Shown piece after piece: positions 29,845 through 40,078 of a stretch of DNA of 64,000 bases. The stretch's first letter is position 1; each line of letters starts with the position of its first letter. Below the pieces are notes generated by a model, which was not told the origin of the DNA, ran no database searches, and was given only the letters and a program-made list of their open reading frames with translations. Source of the DNA: Anastatus disparis (Eukaryota > Arthropoda > Insecta > Hymenoptera > Eupelmidae); the NCBI GenBank assembly GCA_017163975.1, contig JAFFSR010000370.1, positions 2,654,001 through 2,718,000 of the forward strand. Reading direction: 5' to 3'. Made by a program: the position numbers and the translations under genes.

Positions 29845-31074
29845 ATGGAGGAAATTCTAAACATAAGGACAGGAGTAAGATTGGATGAGTCAATAGCTCA
29901 CTGTGAGGTGCACGCGTACCAGCCTTACACCTCATCAAATTTCAATAATAGTGATGAAATTCGCATATCAATTCAACATCAAGATTTAAATCTTTTGCCT
30001 TCGCGGAGTTCTCTACACATAGTGGGAAAATTAACTCAACAAGATGGCACTGCTTTAGCAAGAACTAACTTAGTTAATAACGGCATCTGTCATCTATTCG
30101 AGGAAGTTCGCTATGAAATTAATGCTATAGAGATCGATCGCTGTAAGAATGTAGGATTGACTACCGTTATGAAGGATTGGGTATCACTCAATCCTAGTCA
30201 GAGTTTGATTATAGAAAATGCTGGTTGGATTGATATAACGGAAACTCGGAAGATCATTAATAACAATGGCTATTTTGATATTTTCATACCTCTCAGTATG
30301 ATTTTAGGCTTCGCCGAAGATTATCGCAAAATCATAGTCAATGTTAAACATGAACTTATCCTCACGAGATCCAGGAACGATATTAACGCAGTAATACAAA
30401 CACCGAATGCTACTAATGCTTACGAAGATTTCAAAATTGATCTTTTAAGGATCGAGTGGCTTATGCCTCACATACAGTTATCCAATGAATGTAAAATTCG
30501 CATGTTTCGACAAATCGAGAAAAATAAACCTATCTCAATGAGTTTTCGTTCCTGGGAATTATACGAATATCCATTATTACCTGCATCAACGAGACATGTA
30601 TGGACAGTCAAAACATCTAATCAGCTGGAAAAGCCTTGTTTTATCATTCTTGGTTTCCAGACAAATCGAAAAGGACAAAAAACTGCTAACGCTAGTCAGT
30701 TTGATCATTGCAATTTGAGCAATGTAAAACTATTTCTCAATTCTCAATACTATCCTTACGGAAATATGAATCTTGATATTGTCAATAATCAGTATGCAAT
30801 ATTATACGATATGTACGCTAATTTCCAAAATGCATACTATGGGAAGGAGTCCGAGCCAATGCTGAAAAAATCAGATTATATCAATCACATGCCACTGATA
30901 GTCATCGATTGTTCAAAACAAAATGATTCTCTAAAGAGTGCTCCAGTTGATGTTCGTCTTGAATTCGAGACCAAACAAAACTTTCCAGCTGGAACTTCAG
31001 CTTATTGTCTCATCTTACATGATCGAATTATAGAATACAACGCCATAAGCGGTGATGTCAGAAAATTAGTCTAA
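29845..31074 (+). CDS. Major capsid protein (hexon-like)
   Basis: Intact 409-aa protein. Start MEEILNIRTGVRLDESIAHC, then YQPYTSSNFNNSDEIRISIQ and a long beta-rich body, including GICHLFEEVRYEINAIEID and later PLLPASTRHVWTVKTSN, as seen in insect Polinton major capsid proteins. These are double jelly-roll proteins that build the icosahedral shell. The start is supported by its own TATA-initiator pair upstream. No lesion was seen, which is notable next to a dead polymerase. Confidence 0.88.
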   Translation: MEEILNIRTGVRLDESIAHCEVHAYQPYTSSNFNNSDEIRISIQHQDLNLLPSRSSLHIVGKLTQQDGTALARTNLVNNGICHLFEEVRYEINAIEIDRCKNVGLTTVMKDWVSLNPSQSLIIENAGWIDITETRKIINNNGYFDIFIPLSMILGFAEDYRKIIVNVKHELILTRSRNDINAVIQTPNATNAYEDFKIDLLRIEWLMPHIQLSNECKIRMFRQIEKNKPISMSFRSWELYEYPLLPASTRHVWTVKTSNQLEKPCFIILGFQTNRKGQKTANASQFDHCNLSNVKLFLNSQYYPYGNMNLDIVNNQYAILYDMYANFQNAYYGKESEPMLKKSDYINHMPLIVIDCSKQNDSLKSAPVDVRLEFETKQNFPAGTSAYCLILHDRIIEYNAISGDVRKLV

Positions 31075-31199
31075 AGGAGTGGAGATTGTCTGCGCAGTAG
31101 CCACAGCTTAACCTCTACTTAAGAGAACTCCCGAACCAGCTCGAGTCATTCATTTATCAGACTCTGCTAAGTAAACTTAAAATTCTTTATCAAAGAAAT

Positions 31200-31511
31200 A
31201 TGGATCTTTATAAATTCAACGAGGCAGCTCGTGGACGCGTCCATCGTGCCATTGGGAATATATTCCCCTTGAAGAAAGATCAGACTTATTATGTGAGTGA
31301 GTTTAGACCAGTTAAAAGTAAGGATAAGTTTAGATTGATGGCAGTTTTAGATCACGAATGGCGCATTTTTATTCCATCTCGCGCATGCAGAGCCTTACAG
31401 GAGAATAAGGAGTTTTACTTCAAGTTGAAAGAGGCCATTAAAAATTACAAGTTGTTTGTAAAGTATTTAGATGATGACAACGGAAAAGGTCTCGAGTTCT
31501 CCTTGGCATGA
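31200..31511 (+). CDS. ~100-aa Polinton small protein, copy B
   Basis: Intact 103-aa protein: MDLYKFNEAARGRVHRAIGN, then FPLKKDQTYYVSEFRPV, then WRIFIPSRACRAL and KYLDDDNGKGLEFSLA. It belongs to the same family as 23703-24001 and the broken copy at 1-234. It is basic and compact. A nucleic-acid-binding role is possible. It sits after the major capsid gene and before the MGQ gene. No strong TATA was seen upstream, so it may share the capsid transcript. Confidence 0.8.
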   Translation: MDLYKFNEAARGRVHRAIGNIFPLKKDQTYYVSEFRPVKSKDKFRLMAVLDHEWRIFIPSRACRALQENKEFYFKLKEAIKNYKLFVKYLDDDNGKGLEFSLA

Positions 31512-31677
31512 GCGCTTGGAAGTTAATGGAGAGGTATACGAGTCACGGGTGCACTTCTCGGAGTAAGAGGTTCACAAGTGGCGATTCTTGGTTGTACCTC
31601 ACAGATGGGGGCGAAGGTTGGGGCTTCCATCACTTCCTATAAAAAGCAAACACATCGTGATTCACATTCGTTTCATC

Positions 31678-31838
31678 ATGTGACAAACACCAAGTTGCAA
31701 CACTGAAAATTCTTCAGAGTACACTCCTTTTCCTCCTCCTCATAAAAAATGAAGAATGAGAAAATGATGAAGAAAGAGTTCTATGAAAAATATAAATCAC
31801 AAATACCATCTAAAGATATAAAATATAAAAAGCTTTAG
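31678..31838 (+). pseudogene. MGQ small protein, broken copy
   Basis: The DNA matches 401-562 but the second codon is TGA and an indel shifts the frame later. The C-terminal part (KYKSQIPSKDIKYKKL) is still readable in one frame. The TATA box TATAAAAA (31638) is kept. The gene lies between the ~100-aa gene and the satellite, reading toward the right TIR. Confidence 0.8.
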
Positions 31839-32004
31839 GTGCTTGAATGTGTTGTAGTGTAAGATACTGCGTTCAAAGCATGCGATTGACTTTGGGATTT
31901 CTCCTAAAAACACTATATCGTTTGTAGCTCGCTTTAGCTTAGTCTCACCTCCCCTGCGTCAATCTAAGATGGGAGAAGTCGCTACTGTTGAGGTGGGCAG
32001 AGTC

Positions 32005-32060
32005 TTAAGAGCCACTTAAGAGAGCTCATCGGTCAACCAACAAAGAAGCAAGCAGTAGAA
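32005..32060 (+). repeat. Duplicated scrap resembling the 3' end of polB
   Basis: GTCAACCAACAAAGAAGCAA and the following AGTAGAAAAGA resemble 23262-23302 at the end of polB. In both places the 10-bp satellite follows. This suggests that the satellite moved or was copied together with its polB flank. Confidence 0.5.
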
Positions 32061-32061
32061 A

Positions 32062-32755
32062 AGATATCAATATAGTATCAATACGGTTTTAATATAGTAT
32101 TAATAAAGTATCAATGCCGTATCAATAGAGTATTAATATAATATCAATTAAGTATTAATACAGTACTCATACAGTATCAATACATTATCAATTCAGTATC
32201 AGTACAGTATCATTATGATGTCAATACAGTATCGATATTATATCAATACTGTTTTAATATAGTATTAATAAAGTATCAATACAGTATTAATATAGTATCA
32301 ATATAGTATTAATACAGTATCAATAAGGTATCAATACAGTATCAATATAGTATCAATACAGTACCAATATAGTATTAATACTGTTTCGATTCAGTACCAA
32401 TACAGTATCAATACAGTATCAATACAGTATCAATATAGTATCAATATAGTATTAATACAGTATCAATACAGAATCAATATAGTATCATGACAGTATCAAA
32501 ATAGTATTAATACTGTTTCAATATAGTATTAATACAGTATCAATATAGTATTAATACAGTATCAATATAGAATCAATACAGTATCAATATAGTATTAACA
32601 CTATTTCAACATGGTATTAATAAATTATCAACGCAGTATCAACACAGTATTAATACCGAATCAATATAGTATCAATACAGTATTAATAAAGTATCAATAG
32701 AGTATTAATATAGTATCATTACAGTATCAATATAGTATTAATACTATACTGAAAA
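32062..32755. repeat. 10-bp satellite block, AGTATCAATA type
   Basis: About 69 degenerate units of the same repeat as at 23330-23635, with more variants (AGTATTAATA, GTTTCAATA). No gene. Confidence 0.9.
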
Positions 32756-32923
32756 AAAAAATTCGGTAGGATTGCTTTCTTAAAAAATAAATGGTTTCCA
32801 AGCTTTGTTTTAAGCATGGTGTTTACCTGTTTTGGGCAATAATCTAGCCCAAACAGGCAAAGCCGCCCACTCAAAGTCACTGTAGAGCAGCACGCCCTCT
32901 GAAAAAGTTTTAATATCGCCTGC

Positions 32924-33115
32924 TATAGTCAGTGATGGATTATGAGGATGCTTTATATATTTATAGATATCAATATATTATGATATCTATTAGCCAACTT
33001 CAGAGTATACAATATAATCAGAGTAACAGCAGAATATATTATTCTATAGTATATACTCTAAAGTTGGCTGACTGATATCATAAAAGCATCTTCGAAATCC
33101 ATCACTGGCTATAGT
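32924..33115. mobile_element. Palindromic MITE, TATAG..CAGTGATGGATT ends
   Basis: The ends TATAGTCAGTGATGGATT and the inverse AATCCATCACTGGCTATA flank a ~190-bp palindrome with the inner word AGCCAACTT.AGAGTATA. The TA at each end would fit a mariner-type duplication. It sits between the satellite and the right TIR. The DNA immediately around it (32760-32923, 33116-33220) holds no recognised gene. Confidence 0.75.
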
Positions 33116-33533
33116 AAGTAACTTCCCCAAAAGTGTCGAGCAGTTTGCCTCAACACCAAGTGGCGTGTCGGTACTGCTTTTGAGTCAGTTGCTTTCCTAG
33201 AGTTTTTTCGGTGTATTTTAATATAGTATCATACAGTATTATTAGAGTATCAATAGTGCTTGAATTGAAAGTTCTAAAAGCTGAAATGACTAAAAGCAAC
33301 CAATTTAAACTATTTTAAATTAAAAAAAAAAGTAGACAAAGTTTCTTGTTGCATGTGAATGTTTCATGTGAACTTATATGCATGCATTAGAATGGTGAAA
33401 ATCAAGTAGATCACTATTATTTTTTTAAAGTTATTTTAACTTTTACAACTATATTATGCACTTAGATAATGCTAATAAATCATGGTTAATATTTGTTATA
33501 ATAATCATTATTTTTAATTTCTAAGTGTATACG

Positions 33534-33559
33534 TATATACATATATATTATATATTATG

Positions 33560-33612
<53 letters not shown>
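33534..33612. repeat. TA-rich microsatellite
   Basis: An almost pure (TA)n tract just inside the right TIR of Polinton-1. Confidence 0.9.
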
Positions 33613-33615
<3 letters not shown>

Positions 33616-33671
33616 CAATTAATAATTATTAATGTCTAAATAATTTATGAAAATTATGATACATTCCTATT

Positions 33672-34179
33672 ATACAAGTTTTAAAATTTCTCGAGTAAGG
33701 TGGCTCGGTGGCGTAGTGGTATACGCGCTTGCCTCGCGTCCAAAGGGTCGTGGGTTCGATACCGACCAAAGTCAAAAATTTTTTTTAATGCTTAAATAAT
33801 TTTTATTCGATTTATAATAATCAAATAAATATAAAAAAGTATTAAAAAATAAAAGTTCAATAAATATAAAAAAATATTAAAAAATAAAAATTATGAAACG
33901 TTCGCAGCAGCTTTATCACAGCCCGCAGCCGGCCGCCGGCAGCTCGCCCTCTCGCTATGGGGTTCTTGGCTCACGACATTTCTGGCTCACGACATTCTGG
34001 CTCACGACATTCTGGCTCACCTGCATTTCTGGCTCACTACATTTCTAACTCACCTGACTCTCAAAGTCACTGAGTTAGAAATGTAGTGAGCTAGAAATGT
34101 AGTGAGCCAGAAATGCAGTGAGCCAGAAATGCAGTGAGCCAGAAATGCAGTGAGCCAGAAACCCCATAGCTTATCTACT
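33672..34179. repeat. Polinton-1 right terminal inverted repeat
   Basis: Inverse of 17318-17930 with fewer TTTTTAATA units. The last 18 bases are the exact inverse of the left end. Confidence 0.9.
33700..33785 (+). ncRNA. tRNA-like Pol III cassette in right TIR
   Basis: A box TGGCGTAGTGG, B box GGTTCGATACC and a T8 run 3' of it. The same layout is seen in the left TIR. Acceptor pairing is absent, so it is not a true tRNA. Confidence 0.6.
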
Positions 34180-34185
34180 GAGAAA

Positions 34186-35890
34186 GTTAAGACAAAAAAA
34201 TTAAAAATGTAAATCACAACTTACCAAGAAATAGAAAAGATGATATCAAAGTAAGTTTAAAAAAAAGTTTAAGAAAGTAAGTTTAAGAAAAATTGATACA
34301 ATGTTTTAAAAAATTAAAATCAAGTCAGAGTTGTAAAAATAAATTAAATTAACGTTTTACATCAAAACTTAAACAAGTTTATTCATTTATGCTTACTTAC
34401 ATTGAACTTACAGTATTCCAATTTTGTAGTATTACCGTGAAGGCACATGTAGTGAACAAAAGCAGGATAATCAATTTAAAATCAGGAATATATCATATAT
34501 GACTGCACACAAATAAGCCGTAAATTTAGTTGATGATTATGATTATATAGTCACGAAACTTATGTGTTTAAAGTAACTTTCATAATTTCATCAACATATT
34601 GTATAATCAATAACAATGAATAAAAAGCTAGTACACACGTCTAAGCCACAGTCTGTTTAAAATAACTTTAAAAGCCTTACCGATGAGTCCTTAATAAACA
34701 AATTCAGACAAAACGTTGTCCTTAAAACTAAGTTTTGTAAGAATATGCTTTTGAGCATACACGCTTCACAAAACATTAAAAGCACATTAACAAAAAAAAA
34801 TTAATTATCATTGAATAAATAAAATCGTTGAAACCAAAAGACGAAGTCATTCTTTTCAACGTGATCGTCAACAACATCATCATAAACACAACAGTTACTG
34901 ACATCGTTGAAACTTTCTTATTATTATAGAAATAATTAATTTAATTCTGAATAGTGATATCATCAACAATGTGTATGTGCATGCGTATATCAATGTCCGT
35001 GTATAATCGTGTGCGAGCGCATGCTATTATCTGCAAAGGTGTATGACTATGTATAATCGTCTGTAATTGCATGTGAAACACGTGCGCACACGTACACACG
35101 CGTATATACACGTACGGACACATACAAAGAAATACACACACGTACACATACGGATAAACACGTTTGTTCACGTAGAAGCACGTAAACACATGTACAAACT
35201 CGTACAAACACGTACAAACACACACACACACACACACGCGCGCGTTCAAACATGCGCACACACACCTTTAAACACGCGCAAACACGTACACACACGTACA
35301 AACACGTACACACACTTACAATCAGGTATAAACACGTACACACACATACACATACGTACACACACGTAAAAACACTATAGAATATAAATGTATGTACAGG
35401 AGATAAAAGCTAAAATTTCAAACTTTTCCGCAACATCAAAAAAAACGTCACAACTACGTCACTGATGGAAAAGAATTCTAATTTTCAAAATTCGAAGCGC
35501 TTTAAAACGTTTAAAATAACGTTATAGCATGTTTTTATATATGCAATTGGATTCCCGTTGATGAAAAATATATATCTGATTTAAAAAAATATATTTTCAA
35601 ATTTTTATATAAAAAAATGTTATATCACGAGTTTATATGAAGAACGAATATAATATAAGCAGATTTTTCCTTTTAGACCTAAAGCATTTCAATATAATAG
35701 TATAGATTCTTGATGAATCTATGAACAACCTCCATGATTTATTTTTTATTGCATTATGTTTAATTTCGTTCATTACAACTCTTACGTCTTTACAATGCAC
35801 TATTTTATCATTATCATAAATTATTTCTTCTAAGTATTCTTTGAAGCTTTCATTTCTTGTCCTGTAAAAGGATTCTTTAATGGCTACTGT
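34186..35890. other. Spacer with CA-rich repeat, no gene seen
   Basis: 34186-34960 is AT-rich without a recognised feature. 35060-35375 is a degenerate ACACGTACAAAC-type repeat; open frames in it on both strands are artefacts. 35633-35893 has an 86-codon minus-strand frame of unknown origin. Confidence 0.6.
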
Positions 35891-36034
35891 CAATTAATTC
35901 TTACTTTTTAAAGCTGAAGCTAAATATTCTACTCCATCCTTCAGCAAGTTCAGCTCTCTAGCTAAGTCCTTCAATTAATTTTGAGCCCAAAACTTAACGC
36001 GTTTGTCTTTTTGGCCCACTGTAAGGTAAATATC
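35890..36034 (-). pseudogene. Retroelement pol tail, part downstream of the Polinton-2 insertion
   Basis: On the minus strand the acidic frame at 54474-54730 continues here after the Polinton as YLTVGQKDKRVKFWAQN and then stops. The end resembles the KKVRF end of the Gypsy pol tail near 5300. So Polinton-2 probably inserted into a Gypsy-like pol C-terminus. Confidence 0.5.
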
Positions 36035-37145
36035 AGTAGAAAGGGTATACGTATGCTAGACACATATGACGTCACGTGGTACCAGTATTTCGGCGCCGGA
36101 GGAACAGTATTCCCGAGCTGGGGTACCAGTATGACGTATCGGTCGTCTGAGGCGGCCCCTTATCGCTCGGCCTTATCTCGCTTCTCGATAATCGGGAAAT
36201 GGAATTTAGTGAAAAATAATAAATGTTAATAATAAATAAAATAATAAATGTTAATAATAAATAAAATAATAAATGAAAAAATGAAAAATGTTAAAGTCAC
36301 TGACAGTAAATTATTGAAAAAATTATTGAATAAATTAGTAAAATTGAATTTTTTTAAGAAATAACAAGGAAGATATTGGAATTTTTTGAAAGTTTGTTAC
36401 TTGGTATAATTTTAGAATATTTCAAGTTTTTTCTGTTTCTAATATTTTTGATATATTACCGATTTGTATATTTTTAATGTTTGTATATTTTTATTCTATA
36501 TATTTACCGATTTTCAATATTTTTCTGTATTAATATATTTACGAATTTAAAGAGTGATATTTTACGAGTCAGTGGAAAAACGTAAAAGAGAAAAACCCTG
36601 AAAATCAACACTCCATTGTACAAGTGATGTATATATATATGTATATATATAAGCTTTACAACTCTGTGTGTGTGTCTGTGTAACCAGCCAGTATTAATGT
36701 ATAAGAAAGTGTACAAGAACGAATGGAGATGTTCGATTGGTGGGGGTAATAGTAGCGCCAGAAATAGAATGGCCCCCGTTAGAGCGAACGCTACACTTGT
36801 GCGGGTCCAAAACTTGTATGCCGTCTAGGATACGTGTTTGCCAGATCGAGGCTTTGGGGGTACGTGTTTGCCGGATCGAGGCCCTATATAACGCGACGTC
36901 CCTTATGCCTCCGGTCTTATCTCGCTTCTCGATAATCGGAAAACAGAATTTAATAAGAAAATAATTTGTAAAATAGAATATAAAAATATATCAATAAATT
37001 AAAATAATAAATGTTAATAAAAAATAATAAATGTTAATAATAATAAATAAATATATATCAACGATAATAAATTATTAAAAAATTATATTTAAAAATTAGT
37101 AAAAAGTGAAGAAAAAATTTTTTTATTATAAGAATGAAATATCAA
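36035..37145. repeat. Polinton-2 left terminal inverted repeat
   Basis: The outer part (36035-36635) pairs with 53885-54473; the inner part (36645-37145) pairs with 42700-43210. The word TTATCTCGCTTCTCGATAAT occurs in both parts (36173 and 36908 areas), so the TIR has an internal repeat. A (TA)n joint at 36630-36648 marks where the right copy was split. Confidence 0.88.
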
Positions 37146-37449
37146 CTTTAGAGAAAAAATGAATACTCAATTTAAATAAAAATTAAATCGCGACGCGGAA
37201 AGGACTCGATGTAGCTCCCCGCATTTCAAGGACCAAATTAGACTCTCGCCCCGCGTAAGTAACACGTGGTCAAACTCGACAACAACCCACTAAAGCGCGA
37301 CGCTGCGTAAAAGAATTTACGCGTGTGTAGCGGCGATTAATGAGTTATTAATTTAATTCATTTCTCGACGTTACACAAGTATATAAATTTCGGAGCAATA
37401 CGACTTTGCAAGTCTTACATGTATTTTTTATTTACATATATATTTAAAG

Positions 37450-37623
37450 TCAAAATTTTTTGTACCCATTTCTTTCAGGGATAGAGTATGTGTTTGTAGA
37501 AATTTTTTGTGAATACTGTTTCAATTGTGAGTCTTTTATTTGATTTTCTGACTTTTTACTGTCATTTTTTCCGATTACAGGAGTGCGATCGCCAGCATTA
37601 CCCGAGCTCGGTGCTTGACCCAT
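37450..37623 (-). CDS. Small MGQ protein of Polinton-2
   Basis: 57 aa, MGQAPSSGNAGDRTP at the start and NGYKKF at the end. An upstream in-frame Met at 37644 adds MLSRPLK, but the MGQ start is favoured by similarity to the Polinton-1-family protein at 401-562 (MGQTPS ... TP ... YKKL). Gly2 fits N-myristoylation. It reads outward toward the left TIR, ~300 bp away, as in Polinton-1. It is intact although most of the element is lost. Function is unknown; a membrane-linked small virion or exit protein is a guess. Confidence 0.65.
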   Translation of the reverse strand: MGQAPSSGNAGDRTPVIGKNDSKKSENQIKDSQLKQYSQKISTNTYSIPERNGYKKF

Positions 37624-38097
37624 CTTTAATGGTCTTGATAACAACTAAGTATGGTAACAAAGTAAAAAAATATTGGAAGTTATTCACATACACATACATA
37701 CACACACACACACAAACATACACATTACATAATATTTTTTGCCTTAGACACTTGATTGCACTGGGCACATATAATTTCTTTTTTATTTTTTTGTTTCTTT
37801 TTTACATTCATGATTCGGTTAAATAATATAAGGCTTAATCTATCATTATCCTTTGTATCGGTTGAAAATAAGGTACAAACATTATCTTGCTTCTTAATAA
37901 ACAGTTGACAAAATTTATAAAAAAAGGAATAAATAAAAATAAAAAGCAATAATAGTTAATAATAAATTATGCAATATGAAATTAAAAAATTTTATTTTAA
38001 GAAATAATAAATTTTAGGAAATTGATAAGGTCATATAAATAAAAGAGTTTGGAAAGTGTATTTTTTATTAAAAATAAGACAATATATTTTACATTAG

Positions 38098-38412
38098 TTA
38101 AGATTCAAATAAAAATTGGTTGGATTGTTTCTCTATGAGTTCATCATAAAATAGTTTGGAGTGAAGTACAACAAATTCTAAATAAACAATATCAAAATAA
38201 AATTCGAGAAAAACTTTGTGTATTGAAACATTGAATTTATCTCTTAAAATCTTATGAATTTTAAACATATTGTTGTGTAATATCTTTTTCACAACGAGAT
38301 CACTGTTTTCCTTTCGTAAATCGGTATCATTAACTAAAACTGTTAATTCTTGAAGTATATAGTCCTTACAGTCATAAACTTGTTGCACAATACGCTCGTC
38401 GAAATCTATCAT
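38098..38412 (-). CDS. Hypothetical Polinton-2 protein
   Basis: A 104-aa open frame of normal composition: MIDFDERIVQQVYDCKDYIL ... LRDKFNVSIHKVFLEF. Predicted helical, acidic N-terminus. Same strand as the MGQ gene and 475 bp upstream of it. No family recognised. Likely a real gene of the element because no low-complexity bias explains it. Confidence 0.45.
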   Translation of the reverse strand: MIDFDERIVQQVYDCKDYILQELTVLVNDTDLRKENSDLVVKKILHNNMFKIHKILRDKFNVSIHKVFLEFYFDIVYLEFVVLHSKLFYDELIEKQSNQFLFES

Positions 38413-39918
38413 CGATGCACATAGCTGCGTTTTTAAAACCGTAAAATGTGTTTTTTTGCATAATTATGGCAGGCAAATAATTTTTTCTTTTCTTACAGTT
38501 GTTTTGTGCGTCATTCTTACACTTACTTTGTTTATGAATAGTATATTTATCTACGAGGGCAGAAATTAGATCTTTCTGCTGTGCGTAGAATTGTCTCTCG
38601 AGGCGAAGCCGAGAGAGACAAACGCACGGCAGGTTGATCTAATTTATGTCTGAGTGGATAATACTACTTTTCTTCAGAGCTAGCCGAAAATTCGCCATGC
38701 TAATTAATAATAAATCTAAAAAAATGTCACGCGTGTGGATATACCAGCTGACGACAGCGCGCGGCCATGAATTTTCTTTCTGATTTGCTTACGCGCCATC
38801 TGCGGGCCAGCTCTGAACAAAATTCAAAGGCACGCGTCGCGCCTCGATTCAAATACACTTTAAAAATTACGAATGATAAATCTAAGGGTTTACCGAAAAT
38901 ACAAATGATAAATCTAAATGTATATTAATGATAAATCTAAAAACAAATACAAATGATAAATCTAAAGAAATATTAATGATGAATCTAAAAATAAATACAA
39001 ATGATAAATCTAAAAAATAATACGAATTATGAACCTAAAAATAAATACGAATTATGATTCTAAAAATAAATACGAATTATGAATCTAAAAATAAATACAA
39101 ATGATAAATCTTAAAAAAATAAAAATGATAAATATAAAAATTTATCAAAAAATATGAATAATAAATCTAAAAAATTAAACACTAAAAATTACGGTCAATT
39201 GCAAAATGACACATTATACGCAAAAAATGTAACCTATGAAACACTATTAAAAAGACGAATGATAAATCTAAATATTCATCAAAAATATGAATTATAAACA
39301 TAAATTATTAAATGCAATTAAGAACAATTGCAAATGATAAATCTAAAAAAAATACAAATTATGAATTAAAAAGCAATTGCAAATAATAAATCTAAAAAAA
39401 TACGAATTATGAATCAAAAAACAAATACAAATGATAAATATAAAAAAAAATAAAAATGCTGCATATAAAAATTTATTAAAAATGTAAATAATAAATCGAA
39501 AAATTAACACTATTTAAACATCGTTGTCAATATTTTATACGTAATGTATTTCATAACGATGTATTACGTATAAAAATTAACACATACACACACACATACA
39601 ACGCAGCATCAACATAAAAAACCGACAAGAAAAGTATTAAAAAGATTCATGTGTATATATAAATACATTGTGTGTATTTACATTTTAGAATTCATGTTTA
39701 AGAACTTCGAGTAAGGTTATAGTAACAGCAATAGCTGTTGCTATTAGCCTAGACGGCGCCAGCGTCTGGCGGCCATTGAAAGTTTTCTGCATTACGATAA
39801 AAATCAGCGCGTTGCATTGCTGTGTACAGCAGATAAAAAATTAATAAATCACATTTGTGAGTGCGCGTTTAATGTGCTCAAAGGTACTGTCAATTTAAAA
39901 GAGTGTGAGAAAAATAAA
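38413..39918. repeat. Degenerate tandem repeat and spacer in Polinton-2
   Basis: 38570-38660 has an inverted motif (TCTCTCGAGGCGAAGCCGAG). From 38860 to 39500 the words AATGATAAATCTAAAAA and AATACGAATTATGA recur about 20 times. 39700-39800 contains a small GC-rich patch (GGCGCCAGCGTCTGGCGGCC). No gene. Confidence 0.6.
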
Positions 39919-40076
39919 TTAAAAAAACAAAAATATCTTAAGAAAATCAGCTAAAAAAAGTAAAAATTCTTGGAAAGTAAAAAAACGTACCATAGTTCAA
40001 ACGGGAGGGAGTTTTTTACCGTTTTTATTACAACCTGTACTGGATACATTGTTCTCGTTTATAATAAAAAAATAAA
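39919..40076 (+). pseudogene. pX-like hydrophobic peptide
   Basis: This frame ends in a basic stretch followed by TIVQTGGSFLPFLLQPVLDT. The basic segment then GG-FLP-hydrophobic pattern matches the pX-like motif in the Polinton-1 PLA2/pX protein (KVGGFLPFLIPIF). No start codon remains, so this is a C-terminal scrap. It lies just before the next gene. Confidence 0.45.
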
Positions 40077-40078
40077 AA

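Larger units (their letters stand above)
17318..34179. mobile_element. Polinton-1 (Maverick/adintovirus-like element)
   Basis: The element starts AGTAGATAAGCTATGGGG and ends with its exact inverse. Flanks are GAGGAA (17312-17317) and GAGAAA (34180-34185), a 6-bp target duplication with one mismatch. AG...CT ends, 6-bp duplications, long TIRs, a protein-primed PolB, rve-type integrase, FtsK/HerA-class ATPase, adenain-like protease and jelly-roll capsid genes define Polintons. Length is 16,862 bp. It cannot be autonomous as it stands, because PolB has lost its N-terminal half. Confidence 0.93.

Noticed and set aside
29706..29888. A 60-codon frame in front of the major capsid gene
   Set aside because: Its ATG lies between the TATA box and the initiator, so it would not be on the mRNA. 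It has no recognised domain and overlaps the capsid start in another frame.
33700..33775. A functional tRNA gene
   Set aside because: The acceptor stem does not pair and the T stem is imperfect. Only the Pol III boxes are good.
34941..35369. Cys/Val-rich and His/Thr-rich frames on both strands
   Set aside because: They are readings of a CA/GT-type degenerate repeat, not genes.
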